64,000 nucleotides of DNA, taken from Phylloscopus collybita (Eukaryota > Chordata > Aves > Passeriformes > Phylloscopidae). The position numbers and the translations under genes were made by a program. Positions within the stretch are counted from its first letter, which is position 1. Each line of letters opens with the position of its first letter. This document shows positions 1 through 13,599 of the stretch, in pieces. The stretch covers positions 86,998,501-87,062,500 of the forward strand of contig JAJNNQ010000075.1 in assembly GCA_027886175.1 (NCBI GenBank), in the 5' to 3' direction. The notes below the pieces were generated by a model that was not told the DNA's origin, did no database searches, and saw only the letters and a program-made list of their open reading frames with translations.

Positions 1-2900
1 AAACCGCTTTAACGTGGTCTGATCCACCAGAATATTCCATGTAGGAATATTTAGTTGTAAGGTTGAAGCTCAAATCTATAGTTAGTAGAAAGTGATTTTA
101 GCACAAGATATTTTTTGGTTACTTAAATATAGGCTCTCAAGCTCTTTTTGGTATTACAAGATTCCAGCCCAACAGTGTTGTGTGGCACTGCCCTGGAACA
201 TGAAACAAAAGCTGGAGCTAACTAACACAGCTCCTCAATCTATAGTTGATGTTGTTTTGCTGTTTATACAGAACTCCAAGTCTCTGGATAATGAGGATGA
301 TGGAGAGATGATAGCTTGATTATCCCTCTGCTGTGCTTTTGCTGGGAACTGATGAATCCGTCACACTTTTTACTATCTCAGGCCAATGGTACTGGGGAGG
401 ATGAGAAAAAATCGTAAAGATGACATGTTTGCTGTCCTGTTCCCTGATGGGGCTCCAATGTATTACCTGGATCTAATTATCTCATCTCCAGTTGACAGAG
501 AGGCTTCCATGGCATGCTTTCCATCACTGGGAGCCTCCGCCAAGCTTCCAGTGGGCTGTCTAATAGCTTGATATATTTTTGGACCTCCTGCTCATTGGAT
601 GAACAAGCTGAAGTAAATCATGTGTTGACCTCAAAGCATTTATAAACTGTAGAACATTATATTCTCATCAGAGCCATAGGGGCAGTAAACCATAGTTTCT
701 CTGCTGTGAAACATGGTTTTGGTTATGCACTGTGTTACTAGGGTTGTACTTAAACAATAATATATCATTTGTGGCACATGTCGCCTTCTTTATTGAAAGG
801 CAAAACAAAGAGTTGAGGACAAAAATCATTACTACTTTAGCAATTTTTCACAAAATGCTTTTGTTTTGTACTTGACACACAGATGGGACATTGTACTGCA
901 GTGTAAATGATGTATAGCAGCATGACAAATTTCATTTCCTTTATAAAACAAGAATAAGAATAGTGGATGAATTTGGGGAAATGGTGTTAACTTTTTTTTT
1001 GTTAGTGCTAAAAATAAATAGGGGAATAAATTAAAAAAAATTAATAAAATAATAATAAAAAAAAGAGATCAATTCCAAAGGAAAATTCCTTTTGGAAACT
1101 ATTTGAGTCCTTTAATTGTCTTGGCAGATATTGATTAAAGCGCTTAAATGAAAATATTGAAAACAATAAACTCACTTGTGTTAGAGCTTTTGAATCACTG
1201 TGATAGTGATAATCCATGACCAAGGAAAAAATTCACACAAGGTGTTACATGTTACACCACAGCTGGACTAAGCAAACAATAGAAGATCTATTCTGAGGAA
1301 AGTAAACTGTATTCTCAGCACTGCTTTCAATCACGGACTCTTTGCTGCTTCAACCATGTTAAAGAAATAAAAAAGCTGCTTCTCAGTCTCCTTGTTTAAA
1401 TTTAAGTCTGCATCACCGGGGTGTGTTACTGTGTGATACGTCAGTCATGCTGTGAAAGGTGCCTGGTTCTGGAAAAGAATTTTGATTTTGATTTTGTTCA
1501 CGTGGCATAGCTTTGTCTTTTCCTTCTACAGTGGATTTCAGGAAAACATGACCAGTCTTTATTATGTTTCCAACCAAGAAATTTTACTTAACATTTCCTT
1601 GTTATTAATCTTCAATAAGAAAACAAGAATTGAATGGCTGTAACATGAGAACATCTCAGCTCACGCACAAGCACCAGGATCCCATATTGTGAAGTGTTGT
1701 GCACACATGAGAAGACGAATGAGAAAATTTCCACTCCTTTCCCAAAACTTTGTGTCAAAGTGTTTTTTCTCAGTCCTGTTTCAGGTGCAGATGAAAAGCA
1801 GTCCCATGGTCCTGAAATAGAACACAGTTATTTTCTCTTTGTTTCATCAGGTGCTGAGTTTTGCCATTTTCACAATAGCCAAAGCTAAGGAACTTTTTAG
1901 CTGTTTGGCTTTGTGACCGCCGAAACCCTTAGTCTGGACTGCCTTATCTAGATTCTAAACAATTAAAAGTTTAAGGCTTTTCACGTCTACCAATCTGGGG
2001 ATGCTGTCTTAGAAAGATAATGTCTGTCTGCAAAGTATGGGTCTGAACACGAGCTGTCCTTTGAAGTCCTCTTTCCTCTCTGCTACCAAAAGTTCTAAAT
2101 ATTACATATTTCTTTGAAGCAGGTGAGGAAAAGATATCCATGGTAGATAAATGGAAAAAAAAAATACTAGGAAATTTTTCTGTGAGCAATGAGCTTGTGA
2201 AATCTGTGGTTAGGTCCTGTGTGGACTCGTAGCTAACAGTGAGGTTGCTAATGGTGCCATCTTTATCTTAGTCAAGGCACTTTTTTGGTGTTTTTATGAC
2301 AGACTGTTTTGGAATTAACTTGCAGTATTCAAAGTCTTAGAGACTCAGACACACACACACAAAGGAAGAATTATATATGTGTGATTTCCCCACTCTGAAA
2401 GAATGTGTTGTGTTTGTATAAGTAGAACCAGAGACTGCAGAGATGTTCTTTATCTTTCCCCCAGTGTTACTGTGTTAGATACTATGGGCACAAAGCTGGA
2501 ATAAAATCATGGTGTCTGTCTGCTTTCCCTGCAAATTCCCATCACAAATCCAGTATGATGCCATTTATTTTGTCTACAATTTTAGGTATGGACTGTAATG
2601 ATTTGCACTATTTTTATTGTTTTGTGGTTAAGGGTGTTTCCTTCTTTTATCCTCTCTTGTCTGTTTCTACTTATGTCATAAGAGCTTCAGTCTTATCCTC
2701 AGCTGGTCTAAGTTGACACAGCTTTGCCTACATTAACAGTGCTGCAGTTATTTACATAAACTAAGGATATGGCCATGTATATGGGATCAGCATGAGTCTA
2801 GGAAATGACAGCCAACTTACAAGGAGGTATCCAGGACAGAGGACTTGTCTTGAAGTAAATAATTGGCCCTGACAATAGAATTGTTTTTCTCCAAACGGTC
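1..2900. other. gene-free AT-rich stretch
   Basis: I see no gene here. Open frames reach only about 60 to 75 codons and none resembles a known protein. The block at 971-1065 is very A/T-rich, with runs of T and A and several TAATAA units. A good splice acceptor look-alike (a pyrimidine run ending TTCTACAG at 1531) has no convincing donor after it. An AC dinucleotide repeat near 2349 is the only clear simple repeat. Confidence 0.6.
2349..2361. repeat. (AC)n microsatellite, short
   Basis: About six AC units in a row. This is a short ordinary dinucleotide repeat with no other feature attached to it. Confidence 0.7.
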
Positions 2901-3002
2901 TCCTTCAGAGTATGTTGAATAAAGTTGCTGGTTTTATTTTTACCAAGGTTTATTGTGGTATTTTGCCAGCATGTGGTCTGCAGGTTCTCTCAGGGCAGCA
3001 AG

Positions 3003-6000
3003 GTATGTATCACCACTGCAGCCTGACCTTGTACAGTGTTTGGTCCCTCAAAGCCTAGAGGGAGGTGGGATGTACAAAAGAGGAATGCAATAATACCTGG
3101 AACTTCATCATAATCTGGGCAGACTATATTCACAGCCCTAGTCATAGCTGGATCTGATATTTTGGTAGCCCTTGTCTAGGATATACACTTAGAAATCCTT
3201 CCTTATGTACTAGGCAATACTAGCATGAATACAGATTTGTTCGCTTGGATTGTAGAAAACATGTTTTTTTTTTAGCATTTGTCTAGCTGGACACTGTTTA
3301 ATATTTTCTTTGTCAAAACCAGCTTCCCAGATGTCTTATGTGTTTATCTGTAACACCTTCCTCTCTGGCAAGATGGAAGATGTGTAACAAAAAGAAATCA
3401 CAGTCAGATGAATTTATCTCTCTGCTGTTGTAGGCAGAAGATATGAAATGATATCCTGAAAATCTAGAGAGACTTCTGGGCTAATTGTTCTGTTTTCTGG
3501 TAACTTTCTGTGGGTAGTGCCTTTTGGCCTCCTTATCTAAACCAAATGGGATCAGTCTTTTCATGAACTGAATTTGTTGCCCAAACTCTTTTCTCTTGTT
3601 AATGTGCTGTGTGGTTTTTGGTTTTTTTTAGTGGTGTTCATCTTTTTCCGAAAGAGAATTTCAGTAATGGAAATTTAAGACCAAAAAAAAAAAAAAGAAA
3701 TTAGATTTCCTTTAACTGTAGAGTTGACAGCAGTTGGAGAGTTGGAGTGGCTGTAATCACATACATTAGCTGCTAAAATGCCTATTGAGGGTTTCAATTA
3801 GAAGAACTCTGACAATAGCATTGAGAAGGTGAGGTCCCAAGGAGCCCAAAGGATAGTGAAGAAGCTAGTAGCAATTATATTTTAGACCTGGAGAAAGAGA
3901 AGACATCAGGTAAAGGAATATATTTCATATAAGCCATATTGTTTTCTGTAGAGAGATGGAGCACATTGAGACCAAGCCCTCTGATAACCATAAACTGCCA
4001 GCTGTGGCCAAAACCCTACGAATTACCGTGAATAGCTGTGGCTCTTTGCATGGTGATGCTGGATAATAATTTAAAGAGATCAAGTCCTAATTTGTTTTCT
4101 TTTTTACATACAGCTGCAAGTCTAGGGCAGGCTTGACTGTGTAGGGCATGCTAATGATATCCAACCACGCTCTAGACATGACAGCAGGGTACAGAACCTC
4201 AAGCTGGCCTAGCTTCAAAATGAACAGTGTTTTAAGAGTGAGGTACACCTTTCCTTTCAATGCCAGGAAAATGTGTCTGGAAATTTCATGCTCTGGGCCT
4301 CTGTGCCATGCCCTACACCTCTTCACCACTGATCAATCACCCCAGGTCAGCCACCTGCTACATCTTGACCTGGTGGGTAATGATGAAAATCAGGTATGAG
4401 CCTGCTATCATTGTGCAATGAAGAGATGGAGGTAACTTGAAAATAGGTGAACTGAGATTTGGATTTTAAAGGTCAAAGGATTCTGAATATCTTTTCATTC
4501 CTTGCGCAGTATTGCAAATACTTTTGAATAGAGATGCAAATAATATGTAAAGTTGGGGCTGTGCTCCCTGGTTTTCCTATAAAAGCAATAGAGGTAGAGT
4601 TACAAATTCAGCAATTTAACCACTGGATTATTTCATCTGTGTTTGCTCATTGTTTTGTTAGTGCTGATGTTGTTAAAGATATTGTGCTAAGAAAAGAATC
4701 CTTCGTCACTACCTGCTGTTCACAGTACAAATATGACAGAGAGGGAAAAGCATATCAGGTTTCACTACAGAAAGGTTGGGAGAAGTGCCACTCCTTTTCA
4801 AGTGGAAGAATCAGAAAATGGACATCTTAAATCCATAGCAATTTACTAAGTTATGTTGTTCCAGGACTGGGCCTGAAGTGATGTATTCCTCTAGTTCCTT
4901 GAAGCCTGTAACAACAAACAGTCTGCACAACACTGTTCTATTATGGGAGATTATTTCAAAAATTAAAGCATAATGAAACATACCCTTACATTTTCCACCT
5001 GCACCTCAGGTAAAATTAATCTTTATTTTAAGCCAAAGTGAACAGATGTGTTTCACAATGTCATGAAAATCGTTATGCAACAACATATTTTTTTTACTGC
5101 TCTTAAGTTTTAGCTCATGTGCGAGTTTTTCCCCCCAGCTCTCAGAGTTCCATTTGCAATGTCTCTTTAGACTACCAGCATTTGGGACAATTTATGTCTT
5201 CTGTAAATATAAAAGGGATACTGTTATCTATAGGCACACCGTAGGTACAGCTGTATCTACAAATGCCTGCTGAGGTGATGGCTGGTGAGAATTAGGATTC
5301 ATTTAAGTTAAAGATAGCCAGCCTCTGCCTTGTGGAGCTGGAATCGGTGAATCCAGAAGGGAAGGATGGTGATAAGGTACGGAGAAGAAGGGAACAGTAG
5401 CAGGAGAGTGTCAGCATGTGCCAAGCAGCGAAGCAGTCGCTCTAGTCCAGCCACACCATGCATGGGAGTGAACAGCCATGTGTGCCTGCACCTCATATTT
5501 CAGCCCTCAGGGTAGACAGCAGGAGGATTCTGGTCAATCTTAACTGCCTAGTCACAGTCCATCAAGTTAGCTGTAAAAACTTCTGTTTCAATTAAATATA
5601 AGCTCATTGTATTTTCACACAACAGTTAATAAAATAAAACTCATTAGGAATACAGCATTTAGACTAGAGCAAGTGATATTTTTTTAAAATGTCACAGTGA
5701 AAACCACATTTCCTTTAATCAGCATCTGCTCTGTGTTAGGCTGCCTATAAAATGTGGTACATAGTTGACAATAGGGAAAGATGAAAACAAACAAACAGGA
5801 AAACTACAAGAGACGTGGTATTAACATCAAAGTGCATTAATCCCTCCCCTTCCTTGGCATTTGAAAAATAATTTTATTCTTGACCCTAAACAGTTTAACT
5901 TTCTTTCCACCAATTTTGATTTTGGACAGCAAGGGGGAAAAAGTAATGGAAACAAAGTAGGGGATTTCATGTGCATTGAAAAATGAAATAAGGAGACAAA

Positions 6001-8514
6001 AAAGAGAAGATAATATACTGGTCTGAATAAATTAAACATTTATTTTTTTAAAAAAATGAAATCAGCTCCATTGTTTTGGAACTGAATATTCAGAGAAGTT
6101 TACAGGGACAGAAGTACTGACATTTCCATACAGTTTCTACTTGTACAAATATTAGTTTCTGTAGGAACTTAAAGATTTAATGTGAAGAGATGTATGAGAA
6201 AATTGTGAGAGTACAGTGTGAAAAAGAGGAAATAGTAGGCAGTGTGTGGGGTTTTTTCTTATCTAAATATGTAACTATCGTTTATTAGTCAGTAAATATT
6301 AAATGTAGAGCTGAAACTTGTGTAGATGACCGATTTCAACAATGAGCTAAATGCAAATGACCAAGAGTCTATTGTATTTAGGCAGTAAGCTGCTAAATAG
6401 CTGGGGTGAATGAAGGGAGGTAACTTCCTTAATCATTAAACTAGTCCTTGAATATGAGGGATAATCACATTCATAAACACATGATGGTCCAAAGTTAAAA
6501 TCATTGTGATTTTGTTCCCCTCTATTCCTATTAGGAAACACTTCACTGCTCTGATGGTTAGAAACCCTCTTGTAATTTCCAGTATAATTGTGGCTGGTTT
6601 ATACCTGTTTGTTTTGTGTCAGTTCTGTCCTTCAATGCCAATAGCTTTTTTCCTCCCTGCTGCTTACCCTCTGATACATTTATAGACAGCAATCACGGCA
6701 CCTCTTAGCCTTTGTTCTGCTCTGTTAAACATGCAGTGCACTGTTGGCTCCTCTAATAAAATAGGTGTTCCTTTCCTTCAATTGTTTCTGTTCAGTACCT
6801 ACTCTTTAAACTAATCGATCCTAAACATGTTTGACCACAATGGGGCTTGGTGGTCTGCATGAGTCCCCCTGCACAAATCTTTAAACAGGGGCTGCTGATT
6901 CTTTTTCTACTTCTGGAAATACTGAACCTGATGCAGCCTGGGATAATACCCACAGTTTTCAAGGACCCAGCGCTGATCAGTAGTCATTCTGGTTGCTGCA
7001 ACTGTTTCTTTCTACTCCTCCATCTTCTCCACCTGATAATCCCATAGTTTATGAGAAGAATTATCATCAGTATTTCCTGAAAGACAGGAAGCTCTGTAGT
7101 TCCTATTTAAGTTTAGCACCAAAGTAACAGGCTCAGCCTGGTGCCCAGGTTCTTCTCTTGGGATGAGATGACTTGACTCAGGAGATAGCCATTGTGTTCC
7201 CTTCTGTGTTGGGTGAGGAACCAAACTTTGAGATGTCTGTCAGTAAGGTGGGGTGAATGCTGTGAAGATGTACACTGCTGCCATTTGAGATAGTATCACA
7301 TTTATACTGGTCACCAGCACCAGATAGGCCTCTTTTGTGTGACCACCTCTTCTGCGACAAACCCTGCCTCTGGACTGTGTTATCAGCAGATTCATTAACA
7401 TTTTCCTAATTGCTGATCACTGGAGTTATTCCAGCAGCTGAAGGTTCTGCATGAAATACAGAGGTACAATTTCAACTCTAAAGCCTATGGAACTGAAATA
7501 AGTTCCCACTGTTAAAAGAAGAGCTACAAAATGATAGACTTTACAAAAGCAAGCTTTTTATTAGTGGGTTTTTATTTTGACAATGCTTCTGTTAAGTTTT
7601 TAACAAGAAATTCCCACAAAAAAATCACACACGTACCACAGGTGAAAATCCTTTTTGAGAATAAAAATTAAGAACTACTGCATATATCTGCTTTTTTCCT
7701 ATTTTAAACCTAGATGGACTTATCAAATTACGCCTATGGGAACAGCAGAGGCCACAGGACTTGGAAGAAAAATCTACTATTATCACATTTGCTTGAAATG
7801 TTTATGCTGGTTTTCTGTAAAGTAAATATTGTTTATTAAAACTACAGTATTCAGACTGCATAATGTGAAGTAAGAGACAAGAGCAAAACTTTTCAAGCAG
7901 GCTGTGGGAGGAAAAAATCCTTTAATTTCCCATTATTTTCTTCTATTGTATTTATTACAAACTGTTAAAATTTTAATTAATTATCGCTAGCTAGTACATA
8001 TTTGCAGGGGATAAAAATCAGGTAGCAGAGGGTGTTTCTTAATTTTGCATGGCCACTTGTGGCAGTGTGTGTGCCAGAGGACTGTGTCTGTGTTAGAACC
8101 TGCTACTTCCCACTACATTTCCTGTCCCGGTAGGAATGCTACTTTGATTGGACATTTTATTTTATTTACTATAAGGAACATGGAAAAGTGTAGAAGAGCT
8201 CTTAAGAGCAGTCTCAGAAGTGGTTGCAAATGCTGTGTGAATGCTCACCTGTGTACTCCCCACATTCCTGTGTGCATGAGGAGTATGAGTGCTCAGAGGC
8301 CTGGCCATAACTCTTGCTCTGGTATGACTGGTGCCATGTGAGGACTTGTGCCCCCATCACACCTCAAGCCCTACCTGCATGTTCTCTGTACAAACAGCAA
8401 ATCTGACCTGAAAAAGGGCATTGCTTTGAGAGGAGCTTGGGTCAGATGCCCTGCAGAAGTCCCTCAAAGACCAAATTATATAAATCTATATATCTGATTA
8501 TTGCTGGATTTATT
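3003..8514. other. gene-free stretch, unique sequence
   Basis: No gene is recognised in these 5.5 kb. A pure A run of 14 lies at 3683-3696. Around 4140-4319 a 12-base inverted repeat (GTGTAGGGCATG and its reverse complement) brackets about 155 bases, which could be an old inserted element or chance. Frames of 80 to 98 codons at 4087-4399 and 4534-4830 look like random open frames, with no domain, no codon bias and no splice context. Confidence 0.55.
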
Positions 8515-8614
8515 TTACCTTCCTCTGAAGCACCTTGGTGCTGTTTACTAAGGCAGTACATTGGACTAAATGGGTTTGAAATATCATCCATCCTGGCAAG
8601 ACTTGTATTTCCAT
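8515..8614 (+). repeat. degraded LINE-like 3' end (CR1-related, ancient amniote family)
   Basis: The segment begins CCTTCCTCTGAAGCACCTTGG and continues through a form of ACTGGGCTAGATGGAC decayed to TTGGACTAAATGGG. It ends near a CTTGTATTTC tail. This order (CTCTGAAGCA, then GGTGCTG, then the CTGGGCTAGATGGAC core, then a TTCTTATG-like end) matches from memory a common old repeat of turtles, crocodilians and birds that I place with CR1-type LINE tails. A better-preserved core lies at 17771-17850. Family assignment is from memory and divergence is high. Confidence 0.45.
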
Positions 8615-8619
8615 GTGCA

Positions 8620-10430
8620 AACAGGATTTATTAGAAACTCAATACATATCGAATGTAGGTCTTCAGGGATCTCTTATTTACTTTGGGCAGGTAAATATTG
8701 AATTGTTGTGAAAGGTATTTGACTCCATTTTGGAACATAAAGCAGAGGAGGTTAATAGAACAAAGAGAAGAAATCAACACCAGCAGTAAATGGTAACACA
8801 GGTTACTGTATATCCCCTTCTGACTTTGCATGTTTTGCATAGCTGTACAGAGCAAACTTCATAGTATCACAAGCCTCAAAGAGGTGAGCAAGGTTGGGAG
8901 GGTGCTTTTGTAATCCTGTCAGACTTGTTTTTGAGTTCCTTTCCCCTGCCAGTTATTTTAGCTATGTTTCTTTCTATTTCTTTTCTTTTTGGAAAAAAGT
9001 CAGAAAATTTGGCCTCTTTTTTTTTGTCAGTTACATGCCAGATGAAATCCTGGTGGTTGCAACATTTTGTGGCCAATGTAAAACATCACTGGGAAGCTGA
9101 GGCACTTTAGAGTTTCCCACAAACCACTCCAATATAAGGAACAGGGAGGAATGGGAATGTAAGGGGTGCCAAGGGTTGCAGCTGCCTCACACCATGGCTG
9201 GAGCCAGGGGACCCAAGGATTTATCCTGGGGCCGCAGTGAGTTGTCTTTTTCACCCACTGGAGACAGATTAATGACATGCTCATGGCAACATCAATGACT
9301 ATATGTGGGAATGGCTGGCTGAAGCAGCATCCATAAGTTAGCTGTTTTCAAAATGGTATGATTTCTTGATGGTTGTTTTTCTTAAAACTTTATCCATGAC
9401 TTTTGGGGATTTCCCAAAGGGAAAAAAAGGTTAAAATTTCACTCCCCCTTGCACAAGTTTCAATAAGTATCCTAGTGTCCTTTGTGATAGAAATATTTTT
9501 CTGAGGTTGCCTATTATTGTTGGTAATATCATTAAAGGACTGAAAGAGCCTCGTGCAAACAATTTTCAATTAATACTTCCAGTTTATTTCAATACAAAGC
9601 ATGCTGCAGTTGCTGAAGACTTTAAGTTTTTTATTGCATCTAAAGTAGAGAAAATTGAAATATTTGGATGCAGTGAGAAGTGTTCTTTCTACAAGTCTGT
9701 AAATCAGCAGAAACTGGTATAGGAAGAATTCCAACACACACTGTTCTTTCAGACCTAGAGATTTGCAAGCAAGTCCATACAATTTTTACCATCCCATGCA
9801 ATAAGTAAGATTATTTAAAGCAGGAACTACTGCTGACAAGATAAATAATGCTCTATATGAAGCTGTATGTACCAGTTGACCTGCAGGGTTTTTTTTTATC
9901 TGTCCCTCCCTTTTTTTTTCTAGTGAACACTACTCATTTAAAAATGTCCAAAGGAAAGAAATGCTTGTTTTTACTGATTAAAATGTGCATCTTGTCTTTT
10001 TAGCCTCCCTGCCAGTGTCACTCTTTGCGCTCTCATCACAACACAAAGAGACTCCGTTATTTACCCTGGGAAACAGGTGACTGAACTTATAAAAATCACT
10101 ACAGGACAAGATGTATTGAGGCCTGGCACAGAATGACAAATTCTGGCGGGGTTTGCCAAGAAGAGACATATTGATTTTTAAATGATTAATAAGGAGAATA
10201 TAATTGTATTTCATTAAGATGGATGGGATTTCATTTAGTCTGTCTTCTCCTTTTCCACTTCAGATGCGAAAGGAAATCAAGTCATCATCAATGGCACCTT
10301 GTGTTAGCCTGCCATGGAAACGAGGTCATTGATTGAGTAAAAGAAGTTTCTGAGAGGCTAGCCTGGTATTTAATAGAGTTACTTGTATAGATAATGGGGC
10401 AAAGATAACAGCACTCCGTTTCTCTCATTG
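8620..10430. other. gene-free stretch
   Basis: Nothing recognisable as a gene or RNA. Short T runs occur near 9018 and 9890. Both strands carry overlapping frames of 60 to 85 codons around 8876-9284, but they shadow each other in a pyrimidine-rich patch and none has a known motif. Confidence 0.55.
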
Positions 10431-10437
10431 TTTTCAG

Positions 10438-10518
10438 AACAACCAAGACTACGAAGACATTGATAACATCTCTGTTATGGATTTTGATGATTTTCAAGTT
10501 GCATATTGTCTCAAGTAA
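10438..10518 (+). other. candidate terminal exon, weak
   Basis: A good acceptor (TCTCTCATTGTTTTCAG, AG at 10436-10437) is followed by 26 codons open from the first base and then TAA at 10516-10518. The encoded peptide is strongly acidic, with DYEDID and MDFDDF segments. An AATAAA signal sits at 10820-10825. I do not recognise the peptide. Frames this short are common by chance, and a 97-codon frame on the other strand covers the same bases. It could be the last exon of a gene or lncRNA on the plus strand, or nothing. Confidence 0.18.
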
Positions 10519-10519
10519 A

Positions 10520-13513
10520 TGGATTTGAATATACAAACACACAGGAAATTTTGTTTTTCCTTTTAAGTAATTTGAAGCCATTCCACTGTCTAAGCCTGAG
10601 AAACTTATAGACTGAAAAAGGGAGAGGATCGAAATCCTATAATCCTATGATCTGTATGACTTGTAATTCCTATCAAGAAAATTGTGCACTTAGTCATAAG
10701 TATGCAATTAACTTTTCAGTGGATTTATGTGTATTTTAGGACTGTGATTAAATCAGCCTTTTCTTCCACTGCTTCCTGAAATTGAGGGGTTTGTGAAATT
10801 GTTAAGCAATAGCTTAACAAATAAAAGGGAATTTCCTCTCTTGTTTTCCAGCACATGTGCCCAGGATGCTTACTTGTGTTACTTCTGACTGGCTGTTGGT
10901 TTTACTTTTCCAGAAGTTTTTATGCTAGTTGTAGGGATTTTTCAACTGCTCACATGGAAGTGGCTAAACTGCCTCTGAGGATGACATGTTAAGTAAAGTT
11001 GTTTTTATTGCACTGCCAGTTTCTGTGTCCAAGCACATTAGTAGTTTTGGGGTCATCAGTTACATTGATTACATTGCAGTTTTCATTAGAAGCTCCAGAT
11101 AAAGTATTGAAAAGAATTTTCAATTTTCTATGAGACTGAATGAGAGGTATTTGGTATTAATTAATGAAAGATGAAAGAATGTAGCAGTTAAGGAATTAAT
11201 AGGGAATGGAAGGAAGGAGCAATAAATGTTAATGATGAATCATGTTCATACAAGGAATGTCTGTTCTTACTAAGTTACAAATATATTACAGTGCAACACA
11301 AAATTTACATGTTATTTTGGAAGACATGAAGGCATCATTCTACTTCTGCAGTTGGAGGAAGCTGGGTTTTCAGTTCAACAAGATGGGAGTGGGTGAAGAT
11401 GGAGGGGTACAAACACAGATGATTAATTAAAAACTGATAAACCAAAATAATTAGTTTTTGGTTGAACAGGTGGAGAACAGATTTTCAGGTCTCATAGATG
11501 AGTTAACAATAATATAATAAGTACAGAGTGACTACTCATGCATTCAGGCACTGTAAACTGCAGTTAAAAACTACAGTTGAAAATATACAGCATGCTTTCG
11601 AGCCCATTTTCCAGGGAAAAAAACAGAGACAATGAAGTGGAGTGGATTATATTCTGAGGCAGATTATGAAGGATCCATGAGTTTGTTCCTTGAGCTAGAT
11701 ATTCATTTACCGTGAGACTTTGAACAAAACGCTTGGAAGTTGTGCTAGGATGGAAATGTTGGTATTTTGTCTGCAGTACATGTTCCTTGTGAGAATTAAA
11801 CAAGGTTTTCGGTGCAGTTGCCTGCAGTTACTGCAGCCCTGCAATGTGGAAGCACAAAAACATGCAGATATACACAGCTGATGATGGAGTTGGAGAGGAA
11901 CTTTTTTTTTGCATATGCTAGTCTTCTTGCTTCCATGAAGGCTGAGGAGTCCAATTCTTGGGATATGCAAATAAGGGGGAAAGGTAGGAATCTGGGGTGC
12001 AAAATGCAGACCACAAGTGTTTTCTATATCTATGTTGATACTGGTTTCGAAAGAAAGTGGGAAAATTGCTTTAATGATAATCTCAGCTACTGCTGGGATA
12101 GCTTCCATAGTCATCTTACTCTCCCAGTTGAAATATTCACTGTCCATGAAACAGTTTCAAAGCTTGGTAAAATTACCTTATCCATCTAATCTTGTGATGA
12201 TTCCTCCAGATTGCTTGGTGGGGCTGTGCAGCCCAGACCTATACAACAGAAACTGTCTTGGATAGGCACAGCTGTAAAATGACTTCTGTTGCATTTTGGA
12301 GTACAGTTTGAGCCTCCCACCCCTGCACTTCTACCAAAGTACCCAGGTGATCACTTTGCTGCTGTGCAATGCACTATGACTCTCTGATGGGCATTTGCTA
12401 ACTGATTTCCTGCTGGATAAGAGGATATATATACACATTTTTAGAGTTGTTACAGAATATCCTAATTCACTAAGGGATGACTTTTCCTAACAGGTTTCTA
12501 ATGAAACACCAAAAAAGGAACAAATCATGGCAACAGGAAAAGGAATGAGAATGTGGTTTTGATCCTGCAGTGGGACTGTGGTGACTACAGCAGAAAATAA
12601 ATTTTCTAACAAGAATGTCCTCCAAAAGTAAAATGTGGGTTAAAAAAACCCTTAAATTTGGAGTTATATTTGAAAGTGTCTCATTTAAAGCAGAAATTCT
12701 ACTAACAAAGTAGGGTCTAGGATGCTATAAGGTTTGTATCTGGTTACTGAGTCAAGCAGGTAAAGTCCTGGAATCTGTGACTCCTGTCTTTGGGGTTAAT
12801 AGCTATGATGAAGCAGTGGGGGTAATTTCTCATTGCATAAATTTGTTGCAGATTTGAAAAACTTGAAATTCAAGTAAAAAGATGGAATAATTTTGAAGAT
12901 TCAAATCTTTCTGTGCTATGGCAAAAACATGTAAGATCTGGCTTTGCTAAGGATGTGTTCTCTGGTTTTGCTGATGTTCACTGTATCATCTTTGACTATA
13001 TTAATCTTTTTCTAAGAACGATCTTATACTGTTCTCCTGTCTTAACTGTATGAACCCTATTCGTATAAAAATTGTTTGACACTGTTTTGAATCCAGAGCA
13101 GTGTTAAAGGTAATCATCACCTAATCTTTTTTCTTGTTTGGTTAAATTCTTTGTTCTAGCTTTTCTTCCTTTTCCTTTCTTCTTATGAAGCCTATGAATA
13201 TGCATTCAGGTCTTCTCTGCTTTGTTTTGAGAGGCTTTGGCAATGTCTGAGATGATTTCTCATGGGCTCTAACATCAAAACCGAAGGGATGAAGAAAGTA
13301 GATATTTAACAAAGTCTTCATTTGTTCTGTAAAGTTAATTAGTCACTCTTGACCGTCAGATTAGATTAAAATTAAATATGGGTCAATTAACACTTGTTAC
13401 TTTTGTTAGCTTCATTTCTGACCAGTCACGCTGAAATTATCACTGAAAGCCACAAGTTTATTTAAGTGGAAATTAAGATGCAGGATTAGCTTTCTCATTT
13501 TTACTAACATGAC

Positions 13514-13516
<3 letters not shown>
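10520..13516. other. gene-free stretch
   Basis: No gene is supported. The 146-codon minus frame at 11707-12147 and the 125-codon plus frame at 11812-12189 overlap each other. They lack recognisable domains and have cysteine- and leucine-rich random-looking composition. Octamers resembling a CR1 tail (AATCCTATAATCCTAT) occur at about 10636-10651 without any CR1 body upstream. Confidence 0.55.

Positions 13517-13545
<29 letters not shown>
13517..13545. repeat. poly(T) run, 29 bases
   Basis: An uninterrupted run of 29 T. On the minus strand it reads as poly(A). It lies just beyond a TTTTA repeat and an LTR-like segment, so it could be a retroposed poly(A) tail or slippage growth of a T-rich region. 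Confidence 0.85.
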
Positions 13546-13564
13546 CCTTCAGAGCTTAAATCTG

Positions 13565-13598
13565 TTTTTTATTTTATTTTATTTTATTTTTTTATTTT
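13565..13598. repeat. (TTTTA)n simple repeat
   Basis: About four TTTTA units followed by a slightly imperfect T-rich extension. On the minus strand it supplies several AATAAA and AAATAAAA strings. These may be a polyadenylation region of the LTR-like segment that runs leftward from 13901. Confidence 0.8.
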
Positions 13599-13599
13599 G

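Noticed and set aside
2909..3002. Exon-like segment between an acceptor (TCCTTCAG) and a donor (AAG|GTATGT) with one open frame
   Set aside because: 94 bases is too short for an open frame to be informative. The peptide is unrecognised and the local composition is not coding-like.
10632..10653. AATCCTATAATCCTAT octamers resembling a CR1 terminus
   Set aside because: The CR1 body that should lie upstream is not recognisable, so this is probably coincidence or too decayed to call.
11707..12147. 146-codon minus-strand frame overlapping a 125-codon plus-strand frame
   Set aside because: Mutually overlapping frames with random-looking composition and no known motif. No evidence of transcription signals.
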